From assembly GCF_025141935.1 (NCBI RefSeq), contig NZ_CP081120.1, positions 1 to 64,000 of the forward strand: a stretch of DNA of 64,000 bases, in the 5' to 3' direction. The notes below the pieces were generated by a model, which saw only the letters and a program-made list of their open reading frames with translations, made no database searches and had not been told where the DNA came from. Below are positions 1-10,588 of this stretch, piece by piece; within the stretch, counting starts at the first letter, position 1; every line of letters starts with the position of its first letter. Both the position numbers and the translations under genes were made by a program. The stretch comes from Sulfitobacter sp. S190. Its GTDB lineage: Bacteria; Pseudomonadota; Alphaproteobacteria; Rhodobacterales; Rhodobacteraceae.

Positions 1-1368
1 ATGACAAAAGACGATTGGGGCAGTGTCAAAAAGCGGTTGCTCAAGACCGTGGGGCAGAACAACTACACAACGTGGATCGACCCGTTGATGTTGAAAAGTG
101 CGGACGACGGCATTGCGACGCTGAATGTGCCCACCACGTTTTTTGGCAACTATGTGAGCCAGAATTTCGCCGACCTTATCCTGCACGAAATGAAAGCGTT
201 CGATCAGACGTTGTCGCGTCTGAATTTCGCCGTTGCCAACAAGCCTGCCCCCGTCAGTGCACCGGCCACCCGCAAGACAGATGCGATCACGCCCGCGCAT
301 CCGGAGGTCAAACCGGCCAAGCGCAATCCCGTCTCGAGCCCATTCGAGGAACGGTTCAAATTCGACACCTTTGTTGTGGGCAAGCCCAACGAGCTGGCCC
401 ATGCCGCCGCGCGCCGTGTTGCCGAGGGTGGCCCCGTCACGTTCAACCCGTTGTTTTTGTACGGTGGCGTCGGTCTGGGTAAGACGCACCTGATGCACGC
501 CATCGGTCAGGAGCTGACCCGCCGCAAGCCGGAAATGAATGTGCTCTATCTGTCGGCCGAGCAGTTCATGTACCGCTTTGTCCAGGCGCTGCGCGACCGC
601 AAGATGATGGATTTCAAACAGATGTTCCGGTCGGTCGATGTCTTGATGGTTGATGACGTCCAGTTCATCGCCGGCAAGGACAGCACGCAGGAAGAATTCT
701 TTCACACGTTCAACGCGCTGGTGGACCAGAACAAGCAGATCATCATCTCCGCCGACCGCGCCCCGTCCGAGATCAAGGATCTGGAGGACCGCGTCAAATC
801 GCGTCTGCAATGTGGTCTGGTGGTCGATCTGCACCCGACCGATTACGAATTGCGGCTGGGTATTTTGCAAAACAAGGTCGAGAACCACCGCGAAAGCTAT
901 CCCGGTCTGGAGATGGACGACGGCGTGCTGGAGTTTCTGGCCCACCGGATTTCGACCAACGTGCGTGTGCTCGAGGGGGCGTTGACGCGTCTGTTTGCCT
1001 TTGCATCGCTGGTTGGCCGCAAGATCGATATGGAGTTGACGCAGGATTGTCTGGCCGATGTGCTGCGCGCGTCCGAACGCAAGATCACGGTCGAGGAAAT
1101 CCAGCGCAAGGTGTCGGACCATTACAACATCCGCCTGAGCGACATGATCGGCCCCAAGCGGCTGCGCAATTTTGCCCGGCCCCGCCAAGTGGCGATGTAT
1201 CTGTGCAAACACCTGACCAGCCGGTCGCTGCCCGAGATCGGGCGCCGCTTTGGCGGACGGGACCACACCACGGTCATGCACGGGGTCAAGCGGATCGAGG
1301 AATTGAAGGTTTCCGACGGCCAGATTGCCGAAGATCTGGAGCTGCTGCGCCGCGCGCTCGAAGGTTGA
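1..1368 (+). CDS. dnaA: Chromosomal replication initiator protein DnaA
   Basis: The 455-residue protein has the full DnaA architecture. An N-terminal interaction domain (about 1-80) and a short variable linker lead into the AAA+ domain. That domain has Walker A GGVGLGKTH at 155-163, Walker B VLMVDDVQF at 214-222 and a sensor-2 region near 320-331. The C-terminal DNA-binding domain carries the signature RDHTTVMHGVKRIE near 420-433. DnaA binds TTATCCACA boxes and melts oriC. The ATG is the first base of the window, so its promoter and any upstream boxes cannot be seen. It is followed by dnaN, recF and gyrB on the same strand. The likely origin is about 45 kb away rather than next to this gene. 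Confidence 0.98.
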   Translation: MTKDDWGSVKKRLLKTVGQNNYTTWIDPLMLKSADDGIATLNVPTTFFGNYVSQNFADLILHEMKAFDQTLSRLNFAVANKPAPVSAPATRKTDAITPAHPEVKPAKRNPVSSPFEERFKFDTFVVGKPNELAHAAARRVAEGGPVTFNPLFLYGGVGLGKTHLMHAIGQELTRRKPEMNVLYLSAEQFMYRFVQALRDRKMMDFKQMFRSVDVLMVDDVQFIAGKDSTQEEFFHTFNALVDQNKQIIISADRAPSEIKDLEDRVKSRLQCGLVVDLHPTDYELRLGILQNKVENHRESYPGLEMDDGVLEFLAHRISTNVRVLEGALTRLFAFASLVGRKIDMELTQDCLADVLRASERKITVEEIQRKVSDHYNIRLSDMIGPKRLRNFARPRQVAMYLCKHLTSRSLPEIGRRFGGRDHTTVMHGVKRIEELKVSDGQIAEDLELLRRALEG

Positions 1369-1398
1369 TCCGGCTGCCCGATGCAAGGGTGCCACAAC

Positions 1399-1423
1399 AC
1401 GCGGTCCTTGCGGGCCGCGTTTT
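1399..1423 (+). terminator. Rho-independent terminator after dnaA
   Basis: A 9-bp stem (ACGCGGTCC with GGGCCGCGT, one G-U pair) closes a 4-base loop and is followed by TTTT. It lies 31 bases past the dnaA stop and well before dnaN, so dnaN probably has its own promoter in 1424-1505. Confidence 0.7.
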
Positions 1424-1505
1424 GCGTTTGGCCGCCTTTATGGCTTGTGATTGCGCCAATTCAGGGTAACTTGCCGTTCCCGGACTGTTCCAGTGGAGTT
1501 GGCTC

Positions 1506-2624
1506 ATGAAATTCAGCATCGAACGCGCCGCCTTGCTCAAGGCGGTATCGCAGGCACAGTCCGTCGTCGAACGGCGCAATACCATACCGATCCTGGCGAA
1601 TGTTTTGATCGAGGCCGAGGGCAGCGATGTATCGTTCCGCGCCACCGATCTGGACATCGAAGTGGTCGACAAGGCCCCCGCGCAGGTCGAACGCGCAGGC
1701 GCAACGACAGTCGCGGCGACGACCCTGCACGAGATCGTGCGCAAGTTGCCCGACGGGGCGCTTGTATCGCTGACGGCTGACACGGCGGCGGGCCGGTTGA
1801 CGGTCGAGGCGGGCCGGTCGAATTTCTCGCTTGCCACGCTGCCGAAAGAAGATTTCCCGGTGATGGCGTCGTCGGAATACGCGTCCAACTTTTCGGCGGC
1901 GGCCCCCGCGCTGCGCCGTCTGTTCGACAAGTCGAAGTTTGCCATATCTACCGAAGAAACAAGGTATTACCTGAACGGCGTCTATATGCACATTTCGGAC
2001 AGCGAGGACGGTAAGATGCTGCGCTGTGTGGCGACCGATGGCCACCGTTTGGCCCGCATCGACAGCGAAATGCCCGACGGTGCCACCGACATGCCGGGCG
2101 TGATTGTCCCGCGCAAGACGGTGGGCGAGTTGCGCAAGCTGCTGGACGACGACGAGATGAAGATCGCGGTGTCGGTATCGGAGACGAAGATCCGCTTTGC
2201 CACGCCCCAGATCACGCTGACGTCCAAGGTGATCGACGGGACGTTCCCCGATTACACCCGCGTCATTCCGCAGGGCAACACCCGTAAGCTGGAAGTGGAC
2301 GCCGCCGATTTCGCGAAAGCGGTCGACCGTGTGGCGACGGTTTCGTCGGAGCGGTCGCGTGCGGTGAAACTGCAGCTGGACGAGGATCGGCTGGTGCTGT
2401 CGGTCAATGCGCCCGACAGCGGGGCCGCGGAAGAAGAGCTGGCGGTGGCCTACGGTGACGAACGGCTGGAAATCGGGTTCAACGCCAAATACCTTCTGGA
2501 AATCGCGAGCCAGGTGGACCGCGAGAATGCAGTGTTCCTGTTCAACTCGTCCGGCGATCCGACCCTGATGCGGGAAGGCAGTGACACGTCGGCGGTGTAT
2601 GTCGTCATGCCGATGCGTGTTTGA
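1506..2624 (+). CDS. dnaN: DNA polymerase III beta subunit (sliding clamp)
   Basis: The 372-residue protein has the size and three-domain pattern of the beta clamp. It starts MKFSIERAALLKAVSQAQ and ends with the PMRV-type tail typical of DnaN. The clamp encircles DNA and tethers polymerase III and repair proteins such as MutS. It sits in the order dnaA-dnaN-recF-gyrB common to many bacteria. A 137-base gap containing a terminator separates it from dnaA. Confidence 0.98.
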   Translation: MKFSIERAALLKAVSQAQSVVERRNTIPILANVLIEAEGSDVSFRATDLDIEVVDKAPAQVERAGATTVAATTLHEIVRKLPDGALVSLTADTAAGRLTVEAGRSNFSLATLPKEDFPVMASSEYASNFSAAAPALRRLFDKSKFAISTEETRYYLNGVYMHISDSEDGKMLRCVATDGHRLARIDSEMPDGATDMPGVIVPRKTVGELRKLLDDDEMKIAVSVSETKIRFATPQITLTSKVIDGTFPDYTRVIPQGNTRKLEVDAADFAKAVDRVATVSSERSRAVKLQLDEDRLVLSVNAPDSGAAEEELAVAYGDERLEIGFNAKYLLEIASQVDRENAVFLFNSSGDPTLMREGSDTSAVYVVMPMRV

Positions 2625-2666
2625 GCACGACCGCACCCGATTTGCCCATGACCGCCGGCATCTGAC

Positions 2667-3761
2667 ATGAGCGGTTTGCATCTGACACAACTGACGCTCA
2701 GCCACTTTCGGTCGCACAAACGCGCCGTGATGGAGCTGGATCCGCGGCCTGTGGCGATCCATGGCGACAACGGGGCGGGCAAGACCAATATCCTGGAGGC
2801 GGTTTCGCTATTGTCGCCGGGGCGGGGGTTGCGCCGCGCGAGTGCGCAGGACATGACCCGCCGGCCAGAGGCGCTGGGCTGGAAGCTTTCGGCGGTGGTG
2901 CAGTCGCAGGGGCGGTTTTCGGAGATCGACATAGTATCGGAGGCCGGTGCCGCGCGGCAGGTGCGCATTGACGGCAAACAGGCCGCGCAGACCCATCTGG
3001 CCCGGCTGACGCGTGTTCTGTGGCTGATCCCGTCGATGGACCGGCTGTGGATCGAGGGGGCCGAAGGGCGGCGGCGCTTTTTGGACCGGATGACGCTGAG
3101 TTTCCTGCCCGATCATGCGGAGCTTTCACTGACCTACGAAAAGGCGATGCGCGAGCGCAACCGGTTGCTCAAGGATATGGTGCGCGAGCCGTCGTGGTAT
3201 CTCGCGCTGGAGGCGCAACTGGCGGAGGCGGGCGTGGCGATCCACCACAACCGGCAGCATGCGCTGACTCTGCTGCGCGATGCACAGGCGGCTGCCGATA
3301 CGGCCTTTCCGACCGCGACGCTGGCGCTTTTGTGTGACATGCCGGAAACGGCGGAGGAGATGCGCGCGGCGCTGGCGGATAACCGCATGCGCGATTTGCA
3401 GGCAGGTCGCACGTTGATCGGGCCGCACCGTGCCGATTTGTACGGAACCTATGCGGCCAAGGATGTGCCGGCGCGCGATTGCAGCACCGGCGAGCAGAAA
3501 GCGCTGCTGGTGTCGTTGATCCTTGCCAATGCGCGGGCGCTGGCCGCGGATTTCGGGGCGCCACCGCTTTTGCTGCTGGACGAGGTCGCGGCGCATCTGG
3601 ATGCGGGCCGCCGCGCGGCGCTTTACGACGAAATTGTCGGGCTGGGGGCGCAGGCGTGGATGACCGCGACGGAAGACAATCTGTTCGAGGCACTGGGCGA
3701 TCGGGCGCAGTATCTGACGGTGCGCGAAGAGGGCGGCGTATCGCAGGTTTTGCAGGACTGA
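2667..3761 (+). CDS. recF: DNA replication and repair protein RecF
   Basis: This 364-residue SMC-like ABC ATPase has Walker A GDNGAGKTN at about 33-41, near the N-terminus as in RecF. A late signature/Walker B region reads STGEQKALLVSLIL followed by LLLLDEVAAHLD. RecF binds gap edges on single-stranded DNA and helps load RecA with RecO and RecR. It follows dnaN by 42 bases on the same strand. The length is normal for the family. Confidence 0.97.
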   Translation: MSGLHLTQLTLSHFRSHKRAVMELDPRPVAIHGDNGAGKTNILEAVSLLSPGRGLRRASAQDMTRRPEALGWKLSAVVQSQGRFSEIDIVSEAGAARQVRIDGKQAAQTHLARLTRVLWLIPSMDRLWIEGAEGRRRFLDRMTLSFLPDHAELSLTYEKAMRERNRLLKDMVREPSWYLALEAQLAEAGVAIHHNRQHALTLLRDAQAAADTAFPTATLALLCDMPETAEEMRAALADNRMRDLQAGRTLIGPHRADLYGTYAAKDVPARDCSTGEQKALLVSLILANARALAADFGAPPLLLLDEVAAHLDAGRRAALYDEIVGLGAQAWMTATEDNLFEALGDRAQYLTVREEGGVSQVLQD

Positions 3762-3799
3762 GCGGCCTTGGCCATGGCCCAAAATCTTGTGGTCGGGCC

Positions 3800-3828
3800 G
3801 TGACATTCCCACAAGAAAATCGTATATT
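3800..3828 (+). promoter_or_regulatory. Sigma-70-type promoter of gyrB
   Basis: A -35 box GTGACA (5 of 6) at 3800-3805, a 17-base spacer and a -10 box TATATT (5 of 6) at 3823-3828 lie 28 bases before the gyrB ATG. An inverted repeat, CTTGTGG at 3786-3792 and CCACAAG at 3809-3815, brackets the -35 box and could be an operator. Confidence 0.7.
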
Positions 3829-3838
3829 CCGGGGATAA

Positions 3839-6271
<2,433 letters not shown>

Positions 6272-6296
6272 AGCGATATTTTACGGAAGTAGAAAG

Positions 6297-6319
6297 GGCG
6301 GTCTTTGGGCCGCCTTTTT
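6297..6319 (+). terminator. Bidirectional terminator between gyrB and cueR
   Basis: A 7-bp stem (GGCGGTC with GGCCGCC, one G-U pair) with a 4-base loop is followed by TTTTT at 6315-6319. The reverse reading also ends in a CTTTCT tract, so it can serve the convergent copA-cueR operon. A second perfect hairpin (CATACG, loop CTCC, CGTATG) lies at 6346-6361, just past the cueR stop. Confidence 0.8.
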
Positions 6320-6362
6320 CGTCGGGTACAACAGGTTACCTATTACATACGCTCCCGTATGG

Positions 6363-6749
6363 TTACGCTTTACCCAGCGCACCGAGGATCGGACAGTCCG
6401 GGCGATCGTCGCCCGCGCAGGCGACCACTAGACGCGCCAGCGTGTTCCGCATGTCCTGCAGTTCCGCGATCTTGCGATCGATGTCTGACAGATGCGCTTG
6501 CGCCAGCGCCTTGACGTCGGCGCTGGCCCTGTCGCGGTCGTTGTATAGGGCGAGCAGGCTGCGGCATTCCTCGACCGAGAACCCGAGCGAACGGGCGCGG
6601 GCGATGAAGGTCAGCTGATGCACGTCCGACGGGCTAAAGGCGCGGTATCCGTTGCTTTGCCTGTGTGGCGTGACAAGTTCGATGTCTTCGTAATAGCGGA
6701 TGGTTTTGGCGGGCAGGCCCGTTTGCTGTTCGACTTCGGAGATGTTCAT
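6363..6749 (-). CDS. cueR: Copper-responsive MerR-family regulator CueR
   Basis: This 128-residue MerR-family protein has an N-terminal winged HTH (MNISEVEQQTGLPAKTIRYY), a dimerisation helix and a C-terminal metal loop. The loop has C111 and C119 separated by seven residues and followed by PIL, the CueR pattern for Cu(I)/Ag(I). Such regulators bend an over-long promoter to switch on copper efflux. Its ATG overlaps the copA stop (ATGA), so it is co-transcribed with copA, and the CueR-type promoter lies in front of copA. The regulator is therefore probably autoinduced along with its target. Confidence 0.93.
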   Translation of the reverse strand: MNISEVEQQTGLPAKTIRYYEDIELVTPHRQSNGYRAFSPSDVHQLTFIARARSLGFSVEECRSLLALYNDRDRASADVKALAQAHLSDIDRKIAELQDMRNTLARLVVACAGDDRPDCPILGALGKA

Positions 6750-8938
6750 GCTGTCCCTCCCAACCGGCGCAGTCGGAGCGCGTTGGTCACCACGAGAACC
6801 GACGACAGCGCCATTGCGCCCGCGGCCAGAGCGGGCGAGAGCAGCATCCCGAAAGCAGGGTAAAGCACGCCAGCGGCGACCGGAACGAGCGCGACGTTAT
6901 AGCCAAAGGCCCAGCCGAGGTTCTGCCGGATGTTGCGCAGCGTGGCGCCGGACACGATTATCGCCTGCGCGACAAGGGCGGGGTCGCCGCTGACCAGGAC
7001 CACATCTGCGGCGTCTTTGGCCACGTCGGTGCCCGTGCCAATGGCGATGCCAACGTCAGCCGCCGCAAGCACCGGCGCGTCGTTGATCCCGTCGCCCACA
7101 AAGGCCGTTTTGCCATGCGTGGCGCGCAGGGTTGCGAGCGCGGTTTGCTTGTCTTCGGGGGTGGCGCTGCCGAACACCTCGGTGATGCCGAGCGCGGCGC
7201 TGACCTGATCTGCCGCGGCAACGCTGTCACCGGTGATGAGCGCAACGGCAATGCCACGGTCATGCAGATCGCGGACGGCCCGCACGGCGGTTGGCTTGAG
7301 ACTGTCGGAAATGGTCATTCCGGCCAGCGCCTGCCCGTCTTGGGCGGCGTAGAAGTTGCAGGTGTCCGGCAGAGCGGAGAGATCGACGCCTTCGCGGCGC
7401 AACCAATCGGCTTTGCCGACGCGTATGGTGTGCCCGTCAACGCGCCCCTCTATGCCGCGGCCGGGCAGTGCGCGGGTGTCGGTGGCGCTGCGTTCGGGTG
7501 TGCCCTCGGCTGCGGCGAGAAGGGCGGTGGCGATGGGGTGTTCGGAGTGCCTTTCCACAGCGGCGATCAGGGACAGGGCGGTGTCGCGTTCGACGCCATC
7601 GGGCAGGTGCAGATCGGCGAGCACCGGTTTGCCCTGTGTCAGCGTGCCGGTTTTATCAAAGGCCACGACGCGCACATCCTGCAGCGTCTGCAATGCGGTG
7701 GCACCGCGGAACAGAATGCCCATTTCGGCCGCGCGCCCCGTGCCGACCATGATCGACATCGGCGTGGCGAGCCCCATGGCGCACGGACAGGCAATGATCA
7801 GCACCGAGACCCCCGCGACCAGCATATACGACAGGCGCGGATCGGGTCCGAAGATGGCCCAGACCAGTACCGTGAGCGCGCCGAGCGCGAGTATCACCGG
7901 CACGAAAAGCAGCGTGATCCGGTCCACGAGCGACTGGATCGGCAGCCGCGTGCCCTGTGCTGTTTCGACCAGCCGGATGATCTGCGCCAACTGGCTGTCG
8001 TCACCGACGCGGGTGACATCGCACATCAAGACGCCCGTGCCGTTGACCGTCCCGCCGACGATCGTGTCCCCCGGTGCGACGGCGACCGGCAGCGGCTCTC
8101 CGGTCATCATGGCAGCGTCGATTTCGCTTTGACCTTCGGCGACGGTGGCATCGGCGGGCACCCGGGCGCCGGGGCGCAGCATGATGCGGTCACCGATGGT
8201 CAGATCGCTGGCCGCGATGTCGTGCCAGCCCCCGTCACGGTACACATGGGCCCGGTCGGGTTGCAGGCGCATCAAGCGCCGGATCGCATCGCCCGTGCGC
8301 GATTTGGCGCGGTGTTCGAGCAGGTTGCCCAGCAGGATAAAGACAACGATCACGCAGGCGGATTCGAAATAGACAGCCCGCGCCGCAGGGGGCAGCGCAC
8401 CGGGCCAGACAAGCACCAGCATCGAATAGGCAAAGGCCGCCCCCGTACCGATGGCCACGAGCGTGTTCATATCGGGCTGTCGCCGCAACAACGCCGGAAT
8501 GCCGCGTTCGAAAAACACCCGGCCCGGCCCCGAAAGCACCAGCGCCGTGAGGATGGCCTGAAGGGTCCAGCTGCCGGTCTGGCCCAGAGATGCCTGAACG
8601 CTGTGGTGAAAGGCGGGGATCAGGTGACCGCCCATTTCGATGACGATCACGGGCAGCGCCAGCACCAGGGCGAGGATAAAGCGGCGCAGATGCGTGTCGC
8701 GGTCCGTGGCGGCGGTGTCATCGGCGGGCCGGGTCGTGGCCGGGTAGCCCGCCTTTGCGAGGGCGGCGAGGGCTGCGGCCAGCGCATCGGAGGACCGCGC
8801 GCGCAAGGTGGCGCTGTGGGTGGCGAAGTTCACGGCGGGGTCGTCGATGCCCTCGGCTGCATCAAGCGTGCGCTGGACCCGTGCAGCACAGCCGCCGCAG
8901 GTCATATTGCTGATGGAGATCTGCTGGGTCGCGGCCAT
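6746..8938 (-). CDS. copA: Cu(I)-exporting P1B-type ATPase
   Basis: A heavy-metal P-type ATPase of about 730 residues. It has one N-terminal HMA domain with MTCGGCAAR (cysteines 14 and 17), eight expected membrane segments, an actuator motif TGEP, the transmembrane CPC metal site (ACPCAMGLATP), the phosphorylation motif DKTGTLTQGK, HSEHPIATALL and GDGINDAPVL. It pumps Cu(I) out of the cytoplasm. I chose the ATG at 8938 because the recognisable promoter (8971-9001) lies immediately upstream. A longer reading frame starting at 9001 would begin upstream of that promoter. cueR follows with a 4-base overlap. Confidence 0.95.
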   Translation of the reverse strand: MAATQQISISNMTCGGCAARVQRTLDAAEGIDDPAVNFATHSATLRARSSDALAAALAALAKAGYPATTRPADDTAATDRDTHLRRFILALVLALPVIVIEMGGHLIPAFHHSVQASLGQTGSWTLQAILTALVLSGPGRVFFERGIPALLRRQPDMNTLVAIGTGAAFAYSMLVLVWPGALPPAARAVYFESACVIVVFILLGNLLEHRAKSRTGDAIRRLMRLQPDRAHVYRDGGWHDIAASDLTIGDRIMLRPGARVPADATVAEGQSEIDAAMMTGEPLPVAVAPGDTIVGGTVNGTGVLMCDVTRVGDDSQLAQIIRLVETAQGTRLPIQSLVDRITLLFVPVILALGALTVLVWAIFGPDPRLSYMLVAGVSVLIIACPCAMGLATPMSIMVGTGRAAEMGILFRGATALQTLQDVRVVAFDKTGTLTQGKPVLADLHLPDGVERDTALSLIAAVERHSEHPIATALLAAAEGTPERSATDTRALPGRGIEGRVDGHTIRVGKADWLRREGVDLSALPDTCNFYAAQDGQALAGMTISDSLKPTAVRAVRDLHDRGIAVALITGDSVAAADQVSAALGITEVFGSATPEDKQTALATLRATHGKTAFVGDGINDAPVLAAADVGIAIGTGTDVAKDAADVVLVSGDPALVAQAIIVSGATLRNIRQNLGWAFGYNVALVPVAAGVLYPAFGMLLSPALAAGAMALSSVLVVTNALRLRRLGGTA

Positions 8939-8970
8939 GGGGCTATCCGTCTGTGGGTTTTGATGCCTTG

Positions 8971-9001
8971 CAGATAAGGGTTCCAGCAACTGGAAGGTCA
9001 A
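8971..9001 (-). promoter_or_regulatory. CueR-type promoter/operator of copA-cueR
   Basis: On the minus strand a -35 box TTGACC (8996-9001) and a -10 box TATCTG (8971-8976) are separated by exactly 19 bases instead of 17. This is the hallmark of MerR-family promoters. The spacer contains the dyad TTCCAG-TTG-CTGGAA, which resembles known CueR operators. Confidence 0.85.
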
Positions 9002-9067
9002 GGGGGGACCGAAAAAAGGCGGCCCCGTCTGGCCGCCCTTTGGTGTCTTGTCCGTGCCGCGCGGGCG

Positions 9068-10576
9068 TCACGTCTGTTTGACGGTATCCTTGTCGGCGTC
9101 TGTATCCGTCTGCGGCGTATCATCCTCGATGATGTCGGCATCTTCGATCGTGACATCGGTATCGACGGGCGCGATGGCGTTGGCGCCGGACGCATCATCG
9201 TGGCCGCCCACGATCAATGGCAGCATCTGCGCACCGGCGGGCATGGCCATTTCCGATTCTGGCGGTGCCTTCCATTCGAGCGTGTCGAAGCTGGCGCAGT
9301 TTTCACAGACCGGTTTCCAGTCGGCGTGGATGTGTTGGCAATTGTTGCAGATCCACTGCGGCCCGCGCGATGCGGTCACCGCCCGCGCCAGCCAGCCCTT
9401 GACGATCGTGTCGGAGGCGCCTTCGCCGCGTTCGATCGCCGCCATCAGTGTGACAGAGCGGGTTGTCGGATCGGTTTCCACGAGATTTCCCAGCGCGCGG
9501 CGTGCTTCGGGGAAATCTTCGTTCGCGATGTGCAGTTCGGCCAGCAGCATCTTGGTTTCGGGGTGGTCCGATTTGATGCGCGTCAGGGTGGCGAAGCGTT
9601 TGACGCGTGCCTTGGCCGTTTCGTTGGGTTCGATTTCAGCAAAGGCCGCGGCGAGATCGGGGTGGGGCTGGGCCTCCCACGCCTTTTTCAGCACGCGGGT
9701 TGCGTAGCGCGGTTTGCCCTGTTCGATATAGCCGCGTGCCGCCATGGCAGCCGCCGGGATCAGGTCGGGCGACAGACGGTTCGCCTCGATCGCGGTTTCG
9801 CGGGCTTCGATGCTGTTGCCTTCGGCGACGATGTCGCGGGCCTCGGAGAGGGCGAGCACCGCATCGCGGCGCTTGTGCACGTCGCGGGGCAGCTGGCCGT
9901 TGCCCAGTTTGGCCGACAGCGTCTTGCGCGCGCCGACCCAATCGTGTTTCTGGGCCTGAAGTTGCAGCAGCGTATTGCCGGTTTCATCGTGCTTGGGCTT
10001 GAGCGCGAACGCCTTTTTCGCCAGTTCCAGCGCGGTGTCGGTGTCACCGTCGGCGAGCTTCTGTTTCATGATGCCACGCACCCCGACAAAGCGGGTCTGT
10101 TCATTCTCGACCAGCTTGCGGTAGGTTTCCTCGGCCTTGCGCCGGTCCCCTGCCAGTTCGGCCGCCTGTGCCGTCAGAAGGTTCGTGAGCGCGGGTTTGT
10201 TGAGGTATTTGTCGGCTTTGGCCGCCTTGGCCATCGCGACGCGGCCTTCGCCGCTTGCCAGAGCCATTAGCCCTTCGGACAGCGCCTCGAAGCCCTTGCG
10301 CTCGCGGTTTCTGTCGAAATAGCGCGACAGGGCGGTTTCATCGCCGTTGAGGAATTTCAAGGTGGCCACCAAAAGCGACAGCACCTTGAGCAGCAGCCAC
10401 ACGGCGATCAGAAGGACGATCACCAGCAGCACAACTTCGAGCGGGCCGAAGTTGTATTCCTGACCCATCACGTCGAGCCGCATGCCCCCTTGGGTTTCAA
10501 GCAACGCGCCCGCACCCCATGCCAACGCCATGATGGCACCGATGAACACAATGATTTTAATGAGTGACCACAACAT
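9068..10576 (-). CDS. HemY-like membrane TPR protein with C-terminal zinc ribbon
   Basis: The 502-residue protein has two N-terminal membrane segments (about 5-27 and 46-66) in the HemY_N arrangement. A long helical TPR-like region follows. Near the end is a rubredoxin/zinc-ribbon motif with CNNC at 410-413 and CENC at 424-427, then an acidic low-complexity tail. HemY proteins of this type sit with haem genes, but their biochemical role is not settled. The zinc ribbon after TPRs recalls LapB/YciM of E. coli. It is the last gene of hemD / mitofilin-like / hemY, 12 bases after the previous gene. Confidence 0.85.
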   Translation of the reverse strand: MLWSLIKIIVFIGAIMALAWGAGALLETQGGMRLDVMGQEYNFGPLEVVLLVIVLLIAVWLLLKVLSLLVATLKFLNGDETALSRYFDRNRERKGFEALSEGLMALASGEGRVAMAKAAKADKYLNKPALTNLLTAQAAELAGDRRKAEETYRKLVENEQTRFVGVRGIMKQKLADGDTDTALELAKKAFALKPKHDETGNTLLQLQAQKHDWVGARKTLSAKLGNGQLPRDVHKRRDAVLALSEARDIVAEGNSIEARETAIEANRLSPDLIPAAAMAARGYIEQGKPRYATRVLKKAWEAQPHPDLAAAFAEIEPNETAKARVKRFATLTRIKSDHPETKMLLAELHIANEDFPEARRALGNLVETDPTTRSVTLMAAIERGEGASDTIVKGWLARAVTASRGPQWICNNCQHIHADWKPVCENCASFDTLEWKAPPESEMAMPAGAQMLPLIVGGHDDASGANAIAPVDTDVTIEDADIIEDDTPQTDTDADKDTVKQT

Positions 10577-10588
10577 GTTGAGAGTTCC

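Noticed and set aside
1369-1505. The dnaA-dnaN gap as replication origin
   Set aside because: It has a terminator and no TTATCCACA-like boxes or AT-rich block. The region at 45 kb is far better.
7115-8977. A 620-codon open frame on the plus strand
   Set aside because: It lies antisense to copA, whose P-type ATPase motifs are complete. The plus-strand translation has no recognisable domain. Long antisense frames are expected in GC-rich DNA.
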